Positions 11,673 to 24,435 of a stretch of DNA of 64,000 nt are shown here, piece by piece. The translations under genes were made by a program, and so were the position numbers. The stretch is from the NCBI GenBank assembly GCA_002633025.1, contig NMRB01000423.1, positions 1-64,000 on the forward strand, given 5' to 3'. The notes under the pieces were generated by a model. It was given only the letters and a program-made list of their open reading frames with translations, did no database searches and was not told the DNA's origin. The stretch is from Notospermus geniculatus. Its lineage: Eukaryota > Nemertea > Pilidiophora > Heteronemertea > Lineidae. Position 1 is the stretch's first letter. Each line of letters opens with the position of its first letter.

Positions 11673-14600
11673 TAGTCCAAATTACACAACAAAGCAGGTC
11701 ATCATACAATCAGGGACGGCCCATTAAATAACTTTGGTATCAGAGATGTATTCAACATCTAAACATTCAAAAATTGGCAAGTGTTTCTCGTATCCCATGA
11801 CTACCAAGAAAGAGGAAGAAAGGCGGTGATTGGGTAACTGTGTTCATGTCAAAACATCCCAAGGTAACACCTGAAGGCAATTCGCAGGACGCTCATGCAA
11901 TCATTCTCAATCAGGTAACTATGTACTGCAATGTTCACTACACCAAAAATTTGAAACAAGACACCACTCTGTCAGGGAAAACATCATGTAGTGCCCCAAG
12001 AAATCGTCGGATAGAATTTCAGGTATATTATCAGTAATGATCTGGTTACACGATGGGTTACAGATGTTTTACCTACGCAGTTCGGCTATCGGTATCCGCC
12101 GCGATGCGATTCATTCATATAACAAGCGGCGAAGGAATGCAAATCATCGGAAAATAACGACCGCACTACAGGCTCTGAAATAACTTGAGAGAAAGTTACC
12201 TGGCCCAGGATTAGGATATTTACGTAAATGAGAGTTTGGCAAAGATTTTTACGATATTTTTGCGTTGTACGTTCTCCAGTGCCACATCAACCATAAACTA
12301 CGATACTTGATAACAACTCTCATGGCTGTTTTTTGTGCCAACAGGCTCCTTCTGTAGGCTCAGATATGAATCTATCCCAATCCACAGTGGTTGTGAGGGT
12401 AGCCACTACAACTGATATTTATGACCACGCCACAACTCAGTGGTGTGGTCAGTATTGTTTTCGCAGGACGCAAAATTTTTCTCTACCACTTTCCTTTCCT
12501 CCACGTTTTCGGTCAAACTAGGGCATGCACGTCAAATCTGACTTGCTCAGTCTAAAGACCTAATTGTTCTCTCGCGTTGAAAAGATTCCTGTGCACTTTC
12601 ATTCAATTTTGGCTGAGATAATGAACTTTTTCAGCTAAATAAATCGGGATCGGCGTAGTCTATAAATAGAATCAGAGTCTACAAAGAGAACCGTGCGTGG
12701 TACATGAGATCTATGCATGGCACGACGTCGTGCCTGTGTAGGCCTACATCCTGATCGATCGTTCGGCAGTTCGTCCTACTAGTAACATATACGGTAATAC
12801 AGCATTCGAACACCGCCATCTTACGTCAACATAACAAACCACTTCTGGCCAAAACATTTGTGGTATGGTCATGAATTCACTTTGAGTGAATTCTCAGTTC
12901 TAGTTCAGTTTGTGCCCGCTACGCGGCAGACGAGGTGAGGCATCTTAAAGTTCATCAGCTGAGAGCCGAAGTTAACAACTTCCACTGACAGGCTTAGGAC
13001 ATGGCCGCCATCACTGACTTGAGAGTATCAGCTGGCTCTAAAGAAGAATCTGAACTCTGTTCAACACGAGACGTCAACGGCAGAGAATCCTCAGAAGACT
13101 TCGACAATAACCCTGTTACAGTTACCATTTGTAAAGTATTAGTCACAAATATTCTCCAAATGTCATTCTAAAAATCGGCTCGGTTTCCACAAGCTTTCTT
13201 ACCATTTGTAGATATCTTGACAACTTTGCGACAAAAGTGTCATTGATGGAGACTCGGAGAAAAGCGTCGTCTAAAATGGCGGATCATAGGCAACGTCGTG
13301 AAATGTTACTCCGTTGTTCCTCTTTGATACAAAACATGAGTGGTTAGGTTCCTTTTGATGCCTCTCCATAATCGTATAATGTGAGCTCTTAGTGCCGGTT
13401 TCTGATTAGAAAAAAACCGAACAGAGCCGGGAGAGTATCAGGTGAGCGAATCAGTATCGCTAACAGGCGCTGAGGCAAATAGGAGGTACTAAAGTATGGG
13501 ATACAATAAGACTAATATGAATAGGTACACGCTAGGTTTCCAATTGCTAAGGAATTTGAGCCGTCATGCCATTTCACCATGGATACTAGGCATATTCTTA
13601 ACACGGCCCGGAAAAAGCCTCCGGTTTTTCCGTCTCCTGATTGTTAGTGTTGTAGGGGACGAAGATGCCGTCTCCTTCAGGGAGATGCAGGAGACGTCAG
13701 AATCCATCTTAACATTTTTGTACGAAAAGTTTGTATGATGTGACTTTTGGAAGAAAATACGTGCATTTTGCACCAACAGTGAATGAGAATTGATGGCATA
13801 TGATAACAGGTCATCTGCTGGACGGATTAGGGTAAACAATTATTATCGGGTACGTGCAGGAATATTCTGAAGAGGAGAACTCGGACAATAAATGAGCACC
13901 TGTTGACCAGAGTATACTTACAAGCCTTTTCATTGGCAAGCTATGAGGGCAGACGCGGGTTTGAGGATCAATTCGCACCAGGTGAAATCACATACCAAAT
14001 TTCAGTCAGTAAATACGGTAAATACATGCGACACAAATCAATTTGAACTTCTGTGTGTCGCACACGGTGTGCCACCTATTGTTAACTTCTGGTACTAACA
14101 AATCAGATAAAATCGAATTAAATCTCGCCTTTCACAACTTTTTGTTTGTTTTTGAGCGTAAAATCATAAATATATTTCAGCTACAAGAATATTTATCAAG
14201 ACAGATATAAAAATAGATAACATTAATGTTTTGGTATACATGGTGCTGCCACCTGTCTGAGGAAAAATAACTATTATAATCAACCATGTAAATAAACAAA
14301 CCGTAATGTTTACAATTCGAACTAGAGCACCTTTAATAGCACAGCTTTCAAGTTGGCCTACCCAAACTGAAAACAAGGACCAACCCAAGGTCAAACCGTA
14401 TTCAACAACTACCAGTATCACAACATCGTTGCTCCTGTAACCAGCAACCAATTGATACAACTGTCATTAAAAACATCAACTCTACCAAAGGAAAGCACTT
14501 AGAGACTGTAAGCAGACGATAGTGACTTTCCTTGCCTAATGGTAGACCACCTAGGAAGGTCCATTAATAAGACAACACAATCATAATTCGCCGTTTCATC

Positions 14601-15299
14601 ATATACGAACAATATGATTAAAGTGCCATGAATTCCTCGACCAAATCGCTAACACAATCGCGCTCAAATGTCAGAACTCTTCATACGATGAAGGGAAGGA
14701 AGAAGAGAAAACCTACGATGTGACTCCTCAACAAGTGGTAACGTAAGCAGCGACATAATTTGGTCGCGTAAAAGCAGGAAAGAATACGATACGAACGCCA
14801 TTAAATGTAACCATCAGTGAGTGCGATGCTTTTCCTCCTATTTGATTGAAATCTATATATGGAGTCATTACGAGTCCGATCTGCCAAGCTACAGACGAGA
14901 GGTGACATCGGATGCGTTGATGGGTAGGCTACGTTTGTCAAAAACATGTAAGACAACACCCGCGGAAAAACTACCCGTCGTTTATCCTGGATACAATTTG
15001 CAAGACACCATTAGTTTTCGTGATTGTAGTCTACGTTTCCCGGGCAATTGCATGATGGGTAATCCAATACTGATGGCCAGAAGATACGATTTGCACTTAA
15101 TAAAAGTTTCGGGATATCACGTTAATATCAGTGGTCATAATGACGATGGGGAAAGTTCGTTTTACTGAATACTGAATGTAAACGAAAGAACAAGACGACA
15201 TAAATTCCCAAACTATTTTCTTCCCCTTTTTGTTTCCTTCTACGTACAACCTTGCAAATAACCTCGTCCCCAGGCACTAATACACTTGTCATACATGTA
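11673..15299. other. Intronic stretch without recognised features
   Basis: Mostly unique AT-rich DNA. A 98-residue hydrophobic minus-strand ORF (14164-14460) and a 115-residue plus-strand ORF (14821-15168) lack recognisable domains and are treated as chance. No clear repeats were seen. Confidence 0.5.
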
Positions 15300-15447
15300 G
15301 GGCCGTATGCACCAAGCCAAGATTATCTTGAACTCAGGTTCAGCCACAACTTTTCCGTTGTCACATCATGCCCTGGCAAACCTGAACAATTGAAAAGTTG
15401 CGGCTGAACCTGAGTTCAAGATAATCTTCGTTTGGTGCATACGGCCC
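15300..15447. mobile_element. 148-bp fold-back MITE
   Basis: GGGCCGTATGCACCAA... and ...TTGGTGCATACGGCCC are inverted ends with ~50-bp arms (TTGAACTCAGGTTCAGCC in both). Flanked by GTA on each side (15297-15299, 15448-15450), a possible 3-bp duplication. Confidence 0.88.
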
Positions 15448-16007
15448 GTAGAGTTCTCCTTTAAGGATCTTCTGCGAATACCTCAACGGACAAAACAATT
15501 GATTTTATGACAAGCAGACATAGGCCAGCTTTCTGAACCCTTCACATAAAGTGATTACTGAAATAATCCCCGTCATAATCGACAGAGAATCTTTTTCCAA
15601 CCGCAGTCTGGCATATTTTCTTACGGCCACAGATGAAATTCCAACCATCATATTGAACCGAAGGAAACCAAATAAGCCCTTAGAACTTTCCAATAAAGCT
15701 TTTCATCTAAATTCTATGAATAACATCAATATAATTAGAACATGAAACATGATCAAAACATCCCTTTGCGGTGACTTGATTTTTTCACCAATGAGAGGGT
15801 TGGTGATGAAAAAGAAACCCTCAAGTTGCACGACGGAGGAGGAGGGTTGCGGTAAGCTTCCAAAGGGGGAAGTGTCCATATTACCGTACTGATCATGGAG
15901 CTTCACGGGAGGCTTTTTATGAAGTGCTTTTGACTGAAACGATGTGTGACTTCTGTAGCGCTTCTTTACTGCAGGATTGTGTCAAAAGTGCTTCACATCA
16001 TTACCGT

Positions 16008-16188
16008 AGTCTCTCCAGAAACCTTTCTGGGGAACGCAAGGAGCAGCTCAGTCAGTAGTTCACTTGATCCTTTTAATACCAGTTGTGAGTACCGTAGTGA
16101 ACTCTCGACCAGGTGTTGAACCTGCGGCCTCTCACGGATTGTCACCAATCTGGCTCTCACCACTGTCCCACCGCTCCCTCCGATCAGT
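16008..16188 (-). mobile_element. tRNA-derived SINE (minus strand)
   Basis: On the minus strand the head reads GGTGGGACAGTGGTGAGAG (A-box-like), then GCAGGTTCAACACC (B-box-like). The tail ends near CCAGAAAGGTTTCTGGAGAG. The same tail sequence recurs at 16207-16262 and 63090-63120. Confidence 0.65.
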
Positions 16189-16271
16189 CTAGCACTTCAT
16201 CACCGCGGTCTCTCGTGCAACCTTTCTGGGGAACTCAAGGAGCAGTTCATTCAGCACATAGCATGATCCTG

Positions 16272-16524
16272 ACCGGTCAGAGGGTCCCGGGTTCGAATCC
16301 CACTGGGCGTGAGACTTTGGGCAAGTCTCTTTGCCTCACTGGCCTCTCTCCACCCAGGTGTATAAATGGGTACGGTCGGAAATGCTCGGATTGTAGCGCT
16401 GAATGAGCAGCTCATCAGAGTTCTACTGAAAGGTTTCAGACTGGGGTTAAAGTGTAAAGTCGGATGACACCTCTACCGTTGTTGATATCAGACTATAAAC
16501 TCAAAACTTTAACTTTAACTTTAT
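16272..16524 (+). mobile_element. tRNA-derived SINE, head-truncated (plus strand)
   Basis: A perfect B-box GGTTCGAATCC at 16290-16300 is followed by a SINE body (GGGCAAGTCTCTTTGCCTCA, GGTGTATAAATGGGTAC) and a simple tail of ACTTTA repeats ending near 16524. It is not an intact tRNA: no cloverleaf upstream of the B-box. It appears to have inserted into a minus-strand SINE tail fragment. Confidence 0.75.
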
Positions 16525-16529
16525 CCTTT

Positions 16530-16630
16530 CCGACCGGCTGAGAATACGACACGGTGACCTTGTTGAGGATCAAACTTGTTGCCTCTCGGCCATGAGGTCC
16601 AGGCTCAACCACTGTGCCACCCCGGTCTCC
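16530..16630 (-). mobile_element. tRNA-derived SINE head fragment (minus strand)
   Basis: The minus strand reads GGAGACCGGGGTGGCACAGT then GGTTGAGCC (A-box), and ~35 bp later AAGTTTGATCCTC (B-box-like). It is the third SINE head in this 600-bp cluster. Confidence 0.6.
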
Positions 16631-16658
16631 AAATTTCACATGGAATTTATACATGTAG

Positions 16659-17182
16659 AGCCTCGCTTATGTCGCCCTACGCTGTGATAGAAATAGCGTC
16701 AACAAATTGCAACTGGTAACTTATATCGCCACCGAGTAGATAAATGCCGATCGGTCGCAACTAGGCCTACCTGGAACTAGTTTATCGCCGTCTTTTGAGT
16801 GCTTATGTCGACACAGATTTCTTTTGATGTTAAGTAACGTGGTGATTCGACGCTCATGTGATCAGTCAAAATGGCGTCGTGACGTGGAATGTAAAGCGAT
16901 TTTCATTGGCTGTCTTCTCAGTATACCGGTTCCTGGCTATCATGGGCGCGCTTATGTCGACTATGATAACCAGGATACAGTTGTCAACTAGTCGCTGAAG
17001 TTGAACACGTGCGATTTTCAGGATCTGGATATTTTTAGTTTGCAACTAGTTGGCAACTAGTTACTCGCTGACGCCCGAGAGCTTATGTCACCTAGTAGTT
17101 GTGACTAATTTGTTCCAACTACGCGCCGATTATCAGTTGTCAACTAATTCTGACTGTACGTAAGGGCGACATAAGCGAGGCT
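16659..17182. mobile_element. 524-bp MITE with AGCCTCGCTTATGTCG ends
   Basis: Ends AGCCTCGCTTATGTCGCCCT and AGGGCGACATAAGCGAGGCT, flanked by TAG on both sides. The interior repeats the words CAACTAGT and CTTATGTCG many times. No ORF. Confidence 0.9.
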
Positions 17183-17741
17183 TAGGAGTAACCAAGTATT
17201 GGCCGATCTACAAACCATCTGGCCACAATCTTTCACGGATACTCTGCCCTTCGCGTGGTTAACTTATTGGCCTCTTGTTTCGCGGTCCATTCATTTACGA
17301 TTCAAGGTCTGGAGTAATTAAAAGAAATAGGTAAGAGAATACCTAGAAACTTAATATTTTAATAAAAAACCGAAAACGTTTCAATCACATGTTTCCAATA
17401 CCCTGTTCAGAGAAAGAGGCAAGAAACTCAATCATAGTCATTGACTGAAATTGACACAGAGGTATTGTAATATCAAAGAATGGGAGAAGGATGTTAATTA
17501 CCTGGGTGATGTCAGTCGTATAACGAGCCAGTGATTGCTTCGTTAGTCTTTAACTTCAGCCAGCAGAATTTGGACGGCGATGTGAATAATTGGTCAACTT
17601 TTTAAAAATTTGACCTTGAAATTATACAGCAATGATCAGGAGGAAATGTGTCCTGTGTTCTAAAAGGGGGCATCTCATCATCATTCTGAACTTCTTGAGT
17701 AAATCAGTGGTTCCTGCATCACCACACACAATGTAAGGTAT

Positions 17742-18245
17742 AAACATAAAGGAATCAAACATAAGGGTTTAACTGCGAACGATGAGGTAACTGAGGGATA
17801 CACTTCATGTGTTGCCACCAGATGTCTCTCACTGCCTGAATTTTGGCTTTACGTAATAGGCAGGAGCTTCAACCTTTTTTTATGGCAGTGGGGTACAGAT
17901 GAATCTGTCAACTTGATGCCTTGAATTCCGTTTCTGAGGATAACATAGCTATTTTCAGCACAGTTAGTGTTCCATGTGCAAATGTACATTAGCCTATTCA
18001 AATGTACACAGATGATCCTGCGCTCTCATCATTCATGGGGTTCTCATTAATTCAGTCCTTTTGTATCACAAGATCAACTAGTCTGAATTCAACAAAATTT
18101 GCAGCAAACATGCAGAAGGGTCTTTCATATCATATGGAAGAGTCAGAATGCAAATCTGTTGAGATTTAAAGGGATACTGTCCACATGTATAAAATGCTAA
18201 ATTTGTAAGTTGAACCTTTTTATGTTTGATTCCTTTATGGTATAA
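17742..18245. repeat. Weak inverted repeat pair
   Basis: TATAAACATAAAGGAATCAA at 17742 recurs inverted as TTGATTCCTTTATGGTATAA near 18226-18245. Interior unlike a known element; possibly a decayed MITE. Confidence 0.4.
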
Positions 18246-18743
18246 ATCAGTGACCCTTAGCACTCGCTCCCTACATTAACACAGCCAACGAAGACTCACG
18301 AGAGCCACTGATTACCTCAGGGCGAATTCTGAAAGACGTTCGGGAATTCACCACCTGTCCTGCAAATTTTTATATCACTCGAGATATTGAGGTTATGAGA
18401 ATGCATTTATAATGAATTCAAAGAATGTGCATCTATTTCAAAGATGTCCCCATCGCATTCTCGTACAAACTTCATCTGATCCTAACCTCTTTAGTTCCAT
18501 TACAGTACATAGTGAGAAAAAACTCACCACAAAATTGCCTCCTCAGTGGGTACAAGTAGCAATTTCCCATCAAGATTCAGTTTGGTCATTAAAGTAATTA
18601 GTGCCTCATTAGTTCAATGACATTAACAAGTCATTGATATGTAAGTGTCAATGTTTGAAATACGATCTGATACTCTCAGTTTTCATCAATCATTCTATTG
18701 TTGTGATTTTGTGTCTTGGTTGGGTGTAAAAATATCCATCAGT

Positions 18744-19411
18744 AGCCCTGGTTACACCTATCTAAAGCCTGCCGCACACTGGAGCTATCTGCTGCGCAAA
18801 AAGTCATTCGAGACCGTTTGCTCAGCAGATAGCTCACCGAAAAATACGCGCACACGCGAGCTTTCTGCCTCGCGAGGCAAAAAACTCACCGAAATTACGC
18901 GCACACGCGAGCTATCTGCTGAGCAAAAAGTCTCGAATTACTTTTTGCTCAGCAGATAGCTCCAGTGTGCGGCAGGCTTTAAATCCCCGTGCTTTTTGAT
19001 ACACAGGGTTTTTCCGAACCAGAAAAAACACGGTGTTGACACGGCGAGTGGTTACACTACTCAAAATGCGATTGGTAATAAGTTCCGTAACCCTGCGATA
19101 GGGGCACTGCATGTAGGCACTCTCCGTATTCAAGTGGCTACTGGAGGTGTGAAATAGCCTATACGCATGCGCATGACTCGTCGATTTGCATCGCCGTCTG
19201 TTGGGGTGCTTGGAACTACAGGTAGACATGGGGATTTTTGCGGTTACATTACATGAAATACCCGTGTCTAAAATAGCCCCGGCATAGCCCCTTCGAACTC
19301 GCTGGGGCTAATAAGCACGGGGATTTCAGACACGGGTCTATTTAGACTCTGCGTCTATTTAGACTGCGATCCCGGGGTAAGCACGGGGATTTATGCAGTG
19401 TAACCACAGCT
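18744..19411. mobile_element. MITE, GGTTACACCTAT family, with nested insertion
   Basis: Ends AGCCCTGGTTACACCTAT and ...GTGTAACCACAGCT match the elements at 39630-40124 and 55910-56368. Interior words GGTTTTTCCGAACCAGAAAA and CACGGGGATTT are shared. Interrupted near its left end by the fold-back at 18774-18980. Confidence 0.82.
18774..18980. mobile_element. Fold-back MITE nested in a larger MITE
   Basis: AAAGCCTGCCGCACACTGGA... and ...TCCAGTGTGCGGCAGGCTTT are inverted ends. The motif GAGCTATCTGCTGAGCAAAA recurs inside in both orientations. Removal restores the larger element's left end. Confidence 0.88.
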
Positions 19412-20339
19412 TTAGACCAGGAACAGTCCATCGAGTCCCGGAAATATCAAACAGGGTTCCCTATTTTGTCGGCAAGTCTGAAATTTGTGGGGGGAACAGG
19501 GCTTCGCCGGGGTCCCTGATACTGTGGCCCCAGGAAGGTTGTGAAGTGCAAACAGGACTCCTCCAAGCTTCCCTAAACTCTGGTCTAGAGGGATGTTGTT
19601 GAGCCAGAGGAAACAGAGGATGCTTCTGGTGTTTGGCCCCAAGACCCATCAATCATCAAGTTGGAAAAACTTCCAGAAGTTTTACTGAACATTGAGTCCT
19701 TCCTCCATGAGAATCTGAGCCAAGTTTTGAATGGAAAATGAGCCCGAATCTCCATTAATCATTGGTAGTGTTTAGACAGTATTCTGTATCAATAAATGCT
19801 CTGCTGCGTCTGACTGACACTCCTGGAGTACTGTATTACACTCTTAAAATGCTCTGGGTTCGTTTTACTCCCAAACAAACAGCCAGGGAAGAGATTTTCT
19901 TGAATAAACTCAAATTGTTGTAATATTAGCTTGTGTTTCATTCCGATGTGGGGTTGTGTTTGCAAGGCGATACATTCGCGGGGATTCTCAAGGAGTTTCG
20001 GCAGGCATATGATATCATAAATGGGAATATCTCTCCTTAGTTTGGCATATCTGTCTGCCGATTGTGGGTACTGTGTAAATCAATCAACAGAAACGTTCCC
20101 AGGAAATGAAGTGAACGTATCGTGTATCAGCAATTAATACTCGATGTAAATTATTCAGAATGCATCCGTGTAAAATCATGCAGCAATTTGCAATGGCAGT
20201 TGAATCTTTTTACTTGAATTTGTCAGGTTTTTCAACGCTCAATCATTGCTTGGATCAACCACAAGTAATGCCCATATTTTAAACTTTGCCTGCCATCTGT
20301 AGCCACGCTAAGAACTAACGAAAACACGAACTAACGATT

Positions 20340-20459
20340 TCAAAAAGCACGGCGAGCTTGCCGTGTTTCAAAAACCTGTGTTTCTTGAAGCCTGGCAATT
20401 CATAGGGGCGACCGCAAAAAACCCGGGGATTTTATGTACCGGTAGTGTAACCACGGCTA
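20340..20459. mobile_element. Right-end fragment of GGTTACACCTAT-family MITE
   Basis: AAAAAGCACGGCGAGCTTGC through GTGTAACCACGGCT. It aligns with 40237-40368, a longer version of the same family. The left end is missing. Confidence 0.7.
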
Positions 20460-21649
20460 TTGTAACTTTTAAAGTGGAGTCTGAAGTCTTCAGACACACC
20501 CTGTATAATTCTACATGGAATCATTTATAAAGCTGAAGCTATCCAGTACAGTAGTCAAACAATTCTAGGCAAAAGTACAGGGAAATTTTCCAAACTCGAC
20601 TGAAATGTAATCTATCGCGTATGTGATTGGCAACTCACAGAATTTTAATGATTCAATTACAGCCACTTTCAGGAAGGAAGTTAGAGGATCGAGTTAACAT
20701 GGAAGTATCCCAGGAGGCAGTTGTTCCGGGCTCTCAATAGCGCTGCATATTCAGGTCAGATGAGATGCACCCTGGGACTGCAAGTCATCTCAAATTTTAC
20801 TATTATAAGTTTCAAGGGTGGGTTCAGAAGTTAGTTCAATTTCACGAACATGAGGCTAAAAAGAGTTGTATGACGGAATGGGATGCATTGAATGGTAAAC
20901 GGTGTATGAAATCGTGCAACGATGAGGAGGTACCCATCCAAACTTTACCAACATTTTTAGCCAACCACTAAAAAACCCACTCTCCTCCCGACTGCTTAAC
21001 CCATCCCCACCCCATCACCACACAAGTTAACCCACCCAGTCTTACGACCGTTACCCCATTCTACCCATCAAGATTCTTTTAAAAGGAAAATTTTAAAATC
21101 ATCTGCCAAACTATCATTACATAAGACACGTTTCTTGATGAGAAATTAAAACTTGGAAAGTGACAAAAAATCCCCATCAAAATTGATACCAGGCTCAGAA
21201 CCTCTTGAGATTTCTCGGTTCACCAACTGTATTCATTTTCAGCAATTCTAACCCGAGACGCTAACAGATAGCATGTCACCCCATTCACTCGATGATGAAA
21301 TTATGAAATTCAATGCCACATAGCGTGCAATGGTCGCATCTGATTTCAAATTATCATGTTGGATTGAATCTTTGAGTTCGGCGAGTTTCATATTTCGCCA
21401 CACCAGGAAGACAGACAAGGTATAAGGTGCGAAACTCTGATGAGGAGACAGACATATGATATGTAATTCGGAGGAAGTCATTAGTATTGTGGATAGAGAT
21501 ACATACGGTTGTTATTGTAGTCGCACGCACAACCTGGCTGGTTGGAGGCAAGGACAAGAGGCAGCAGGGGAACAGAACCATTGGTTATTTGGGAGAACCA
21601 ACGACAGAGCAGGCAGCGTGGGGCTGGAAACATTGGTACTTGGCCTTCT

Positions 21650-22700
21650 GGAGGTCACAGCTCAGTGACTGCTACTTTTGTTTAATCGTTGTGGCAGTGG
21701 AGGTCACATAGTTACTGCTAGGCCTACCTGTAGTCAGTCATTGTGACAGCTCTACCTTTGTTTATTCATTTTGGCAGTGGAGGTCACAGAATAACTGCTA
21801 CCAGTCACTGTGACAGTGGAAGTCACAGCTCAGTGACTGCTACCTTTCTTTATTCATTGTGGCAGTGGAGGTCACAGAATAACTGCTACCTGTAGTCAGT
21901 CATTGTGGCAGTGGTGGTCACAGAATAACTGCTACCTGTAGTCAGTCATTGTGACAGTGGAGGTCACAGAGTAACTGCTACCTGTAGTCAGTCATTGTGG
22001 CAGTGGAAATCACAGCGTAACTGCTACCTGTAGTCAGTCATTGTGGCAGTGGAGGTCACAGCTCAATGACTGCTACTTTTGTTTATTCATTGTGGCAGTG
22101 GAGGTCACATAGTTACTGCTACCTGTAGTCAGTCATTGTGACAGTGGTGGTCACAGAATAACTGCTACCTTTGTTTATTCATTGTGGCAGTGGAGGTCAC
22201 ATAGTTACTGCTACCTGTAGTCAGTCATTGTGACAGTGGTGGTCACAGAATAACTGCTACCTGTAGTCAGTCATTGTGGCAGTGGAGGTCACAGAATAAC
22301 TGCTACCTGTAGTCAGTCATTGTGGCAGTGGTGGTCACAGAGTAACTGCTACCTGTAGTCAGTCATTGTGACATTGGAGGTCAGAGTAACTGCTATTTAG
22401 TCACTCATTGTGATATTGGAGGTCAGAGTAACTGCTACCTGTAGTCAGTCATTGTGGCAGTGAAGGTCACAGCTAAGTGACTGCTACGGTAACTATGTTT
22501 AGTCATTGTGGCAGCTGAGATCACAGCGTAACTGCTACCAGTAGTCAGTCATTGTGACAGTGGAGTCACGACTGAGTGACTGCTACCTTTATTAATCATG
22601 GTGACAGTGTATGTCACAGATGAGTGACTGCTACTAGTCAGTGGAAGTCGGAATTGAATGACTGCTACCAGTGGTTTGTCAACATGGTAGTGCAGGTCAT
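21650..22700 (+). repeat. 46-bp tandem (minisatellite) array, left part
   Basis: Around twenty imperfect copies of a unit containing CTGTAGTCAGTCATTGTGGC and GTGGAGGTCACAGAATAACT. Units vary in a TTTGTTTATTCATTG version and in CTCAGTGACTGC versus AATAACTGC. The array degenerates toward its right edge and runs into unique sequence (AACATGGTAGTGCAGG) before the N gap. Confidence 0.92.
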
Positions 22701-22766
22701 GATGGAGTGCCATTGTTTGGTCTCCTCAGGAGTGGCACGTCCCATTTTCCAGATTGGTCGGGTACT

Positions 22767-22986
22767 NNNNNNNNNNNNNNNNNNNNNNNNNNNNNNNNNN
22801 NNNNNNNNNNNNNNNNNNNNNNNNNNNNNNNNNNNNNNNNNNNNNNNNNNNNNNNNNNNNNNNNNNNNNNNNNNNNNNNNNNNNNNNNNNNNNNNNNNNN
22901 NNNNNNNNNNNNNNNNNNNNNNNNNNNNNNNNNNNNNNNNNNNNNNNNNNNNNNNNNNNNNNNNNNNNNNNNNNNNNNNNNNNNNN
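22767..22986. other. Assembly gap (220 n)
   Basis: A run of n. The sequence immediately left (22498-22766) is repeated almost in full to the right (23098-23375), so the gap joins two versions of the same locus rather than adjacent DNA. Confidence 0.95.
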
Positions 22987-23290
22987 TAACTGCTACCTGT
23001 AGTCAGTCATTGTGACAGTGGTGGTCACAGAATAACTGCTACCTGTAGTCAGTCATTGTGACAATGGTGGTCACAGCTAAGTGACTGCTACGGTAACTTT
23101 GTTTAGTCATTGTGGCAGTTGAGATCACAGAATAACTGTTACCAGTAGTCAGTCATTGTGACAGTGGAGTCATTACTGAGTGACTGCTACATGTACCTTT
23201 GTTAATCATGGTGACAGTAGAGTCACAGCTGAGTGACTGCTACTAGTCAGTGGAAGTCGCAATTGAATGACTGCTACCAGTGGTTTGTCA
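22987..23290 (+). repeat. 46-bp tandem array, right part after gap
   Basis: Resumes with TAACTGCTACCTGTAGTCAG in the same unit and orientation as before the gap, then decays into the same unique flank. Confidence 0.9.
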
Positions 23291-24009
23291 ACATGGTAGT
23301 GCAGGTCATGATGGGGTGCCATTGTTTGGTCCTCCTCAGGAGTGGCACGTCCCATTTTCCAGATTGGTCGGGTACTCAAGGGACCAGCGCGCTCCCCCCG
23401 TTTGCAGCTATCTGAATATAGACCACACTGTCAGATGCCTCGATCGGGGTGTAATTCCACCCGAGCAGTGCCTCAAACCCGTGTCACTGCATGATATTTA
23501 TCATAGTCTCACATGTCAGTCAGATGATACAGCCGTTAGGAACGACAGACCATCTTCAAAGCTCTCTCAAATATCTCGTCACCATGATCAAAATCCTCCA
23601 CTAGATATTGCCAAACTCGCATTTTTTCCACAAAGCGTGTTATCTGACTCAAGCCTCCTGTGTATAGCATACGCAATCTGACGGATACTGTTTCAAACTT
23701 GATTCACTTTTCAAAGGGCAAGTTACTTTTTTTCTTCAGCATCTGTCTCTATTTACCAAAAGTGTTGCACATTTTTTCTCCAATATCCTTTGAAGTTGTT
23801 TTGACAGACACCAAACTTGAAAGAAACGATTCTTCACGCAGATTATTTGTCAAACAGTAATAAGCCATACCAAGTTCATTTACGAAATTTTCTTTCAGAA
23901 CCAGTTGAGACATTATCGCTTTACAAAACGCTCCCGACAGTGTTGACCATCGCAGACTCAAAGACATGAAAGGTTAAAACTTAAAGGCAACGTTCTCCTG
24001 GGTATTTTG

Positions 24010-24426
24010 CAATCTCGTACCCAGAGATTCGTTACGCTCGGGCCGAGGTTGAAGGTCGCTACACTAATTTCTGGAGACAGCTGGCCATTTCACACCTTAC
24101 GTGTGATTTGTGCTATTGTGCAATTTTAGACCGAATTTTAACCACAAATGCATTGAAATAACTTGAGTATAAAATATTACACACAAAAATGTCCTTAGGA
24201 AGGTTTTTATGAGGGATCTGTTGTATTTATTAAGGAAAAAGCATAGCACTACTTGGTGCACCATATAAACTTGGAGTGAAACGGTCAAAAATTAGTATAT
24301 ATTCATGCGCCGTGTGCAACGCACAATGCCTTGGAAATCCCAAAGTAGTCCGTAGCCGTCTCCAGAGATTAGTGGAGCGACCTACAACCTCGGCCCGAGC
24401 GTAACGAATCTCTGGGTACGAGATTG
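24010..24426. mobile_element. 417-bp MITE with 9-bp target-site duplication (Mutator-like)
   Basis: Long inverted ends (~50 bp): CAATCTCGTACCCAGAGATT... and ...AATCTCTGGGTACGAGATTG, with GTTACGCTCGGGCCGAGGTT shared in both arms. Flanked by GGTATTTTG at 24001-24009 and 24427-24435, a perfect 9-bp duplication typical of MULE elements. No transposase. Confidence 0.92.
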
Positions 24427-24435
24427 GGTATTTTG

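Noticed and set aside
14164-14460. 98-residue hydrophobic minus-strand ORF that looks like a membrane protein
   Set aside because: No recognisable family, no supporting splice context, AT-rich DNA gives hydrophobic translations by chance.
15035-15065. ZNF143-like promoter motif (CTACGTTTCCCGGGCAAT)
   Set aside because: Resemblance to ACTACANNTCCC is partial and there is no gene start nearby.
14821-15168. 115-residue plus-strand ORF
   Set aside because: No domain recognised and no conserved copy to compare; treated as chance.
16272-16345. Possible tRNA gene because of a perfect B-box
   Set aside because: No matching acceptor stem or A-box at correct spacing; downstream sequence and ACTTTA tail fit a SINE.
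21650-22700. CRISPR-like direct repeats
   Set aside because: Eukaryotic context; units are contiguous and imperfect with no unique spacers.
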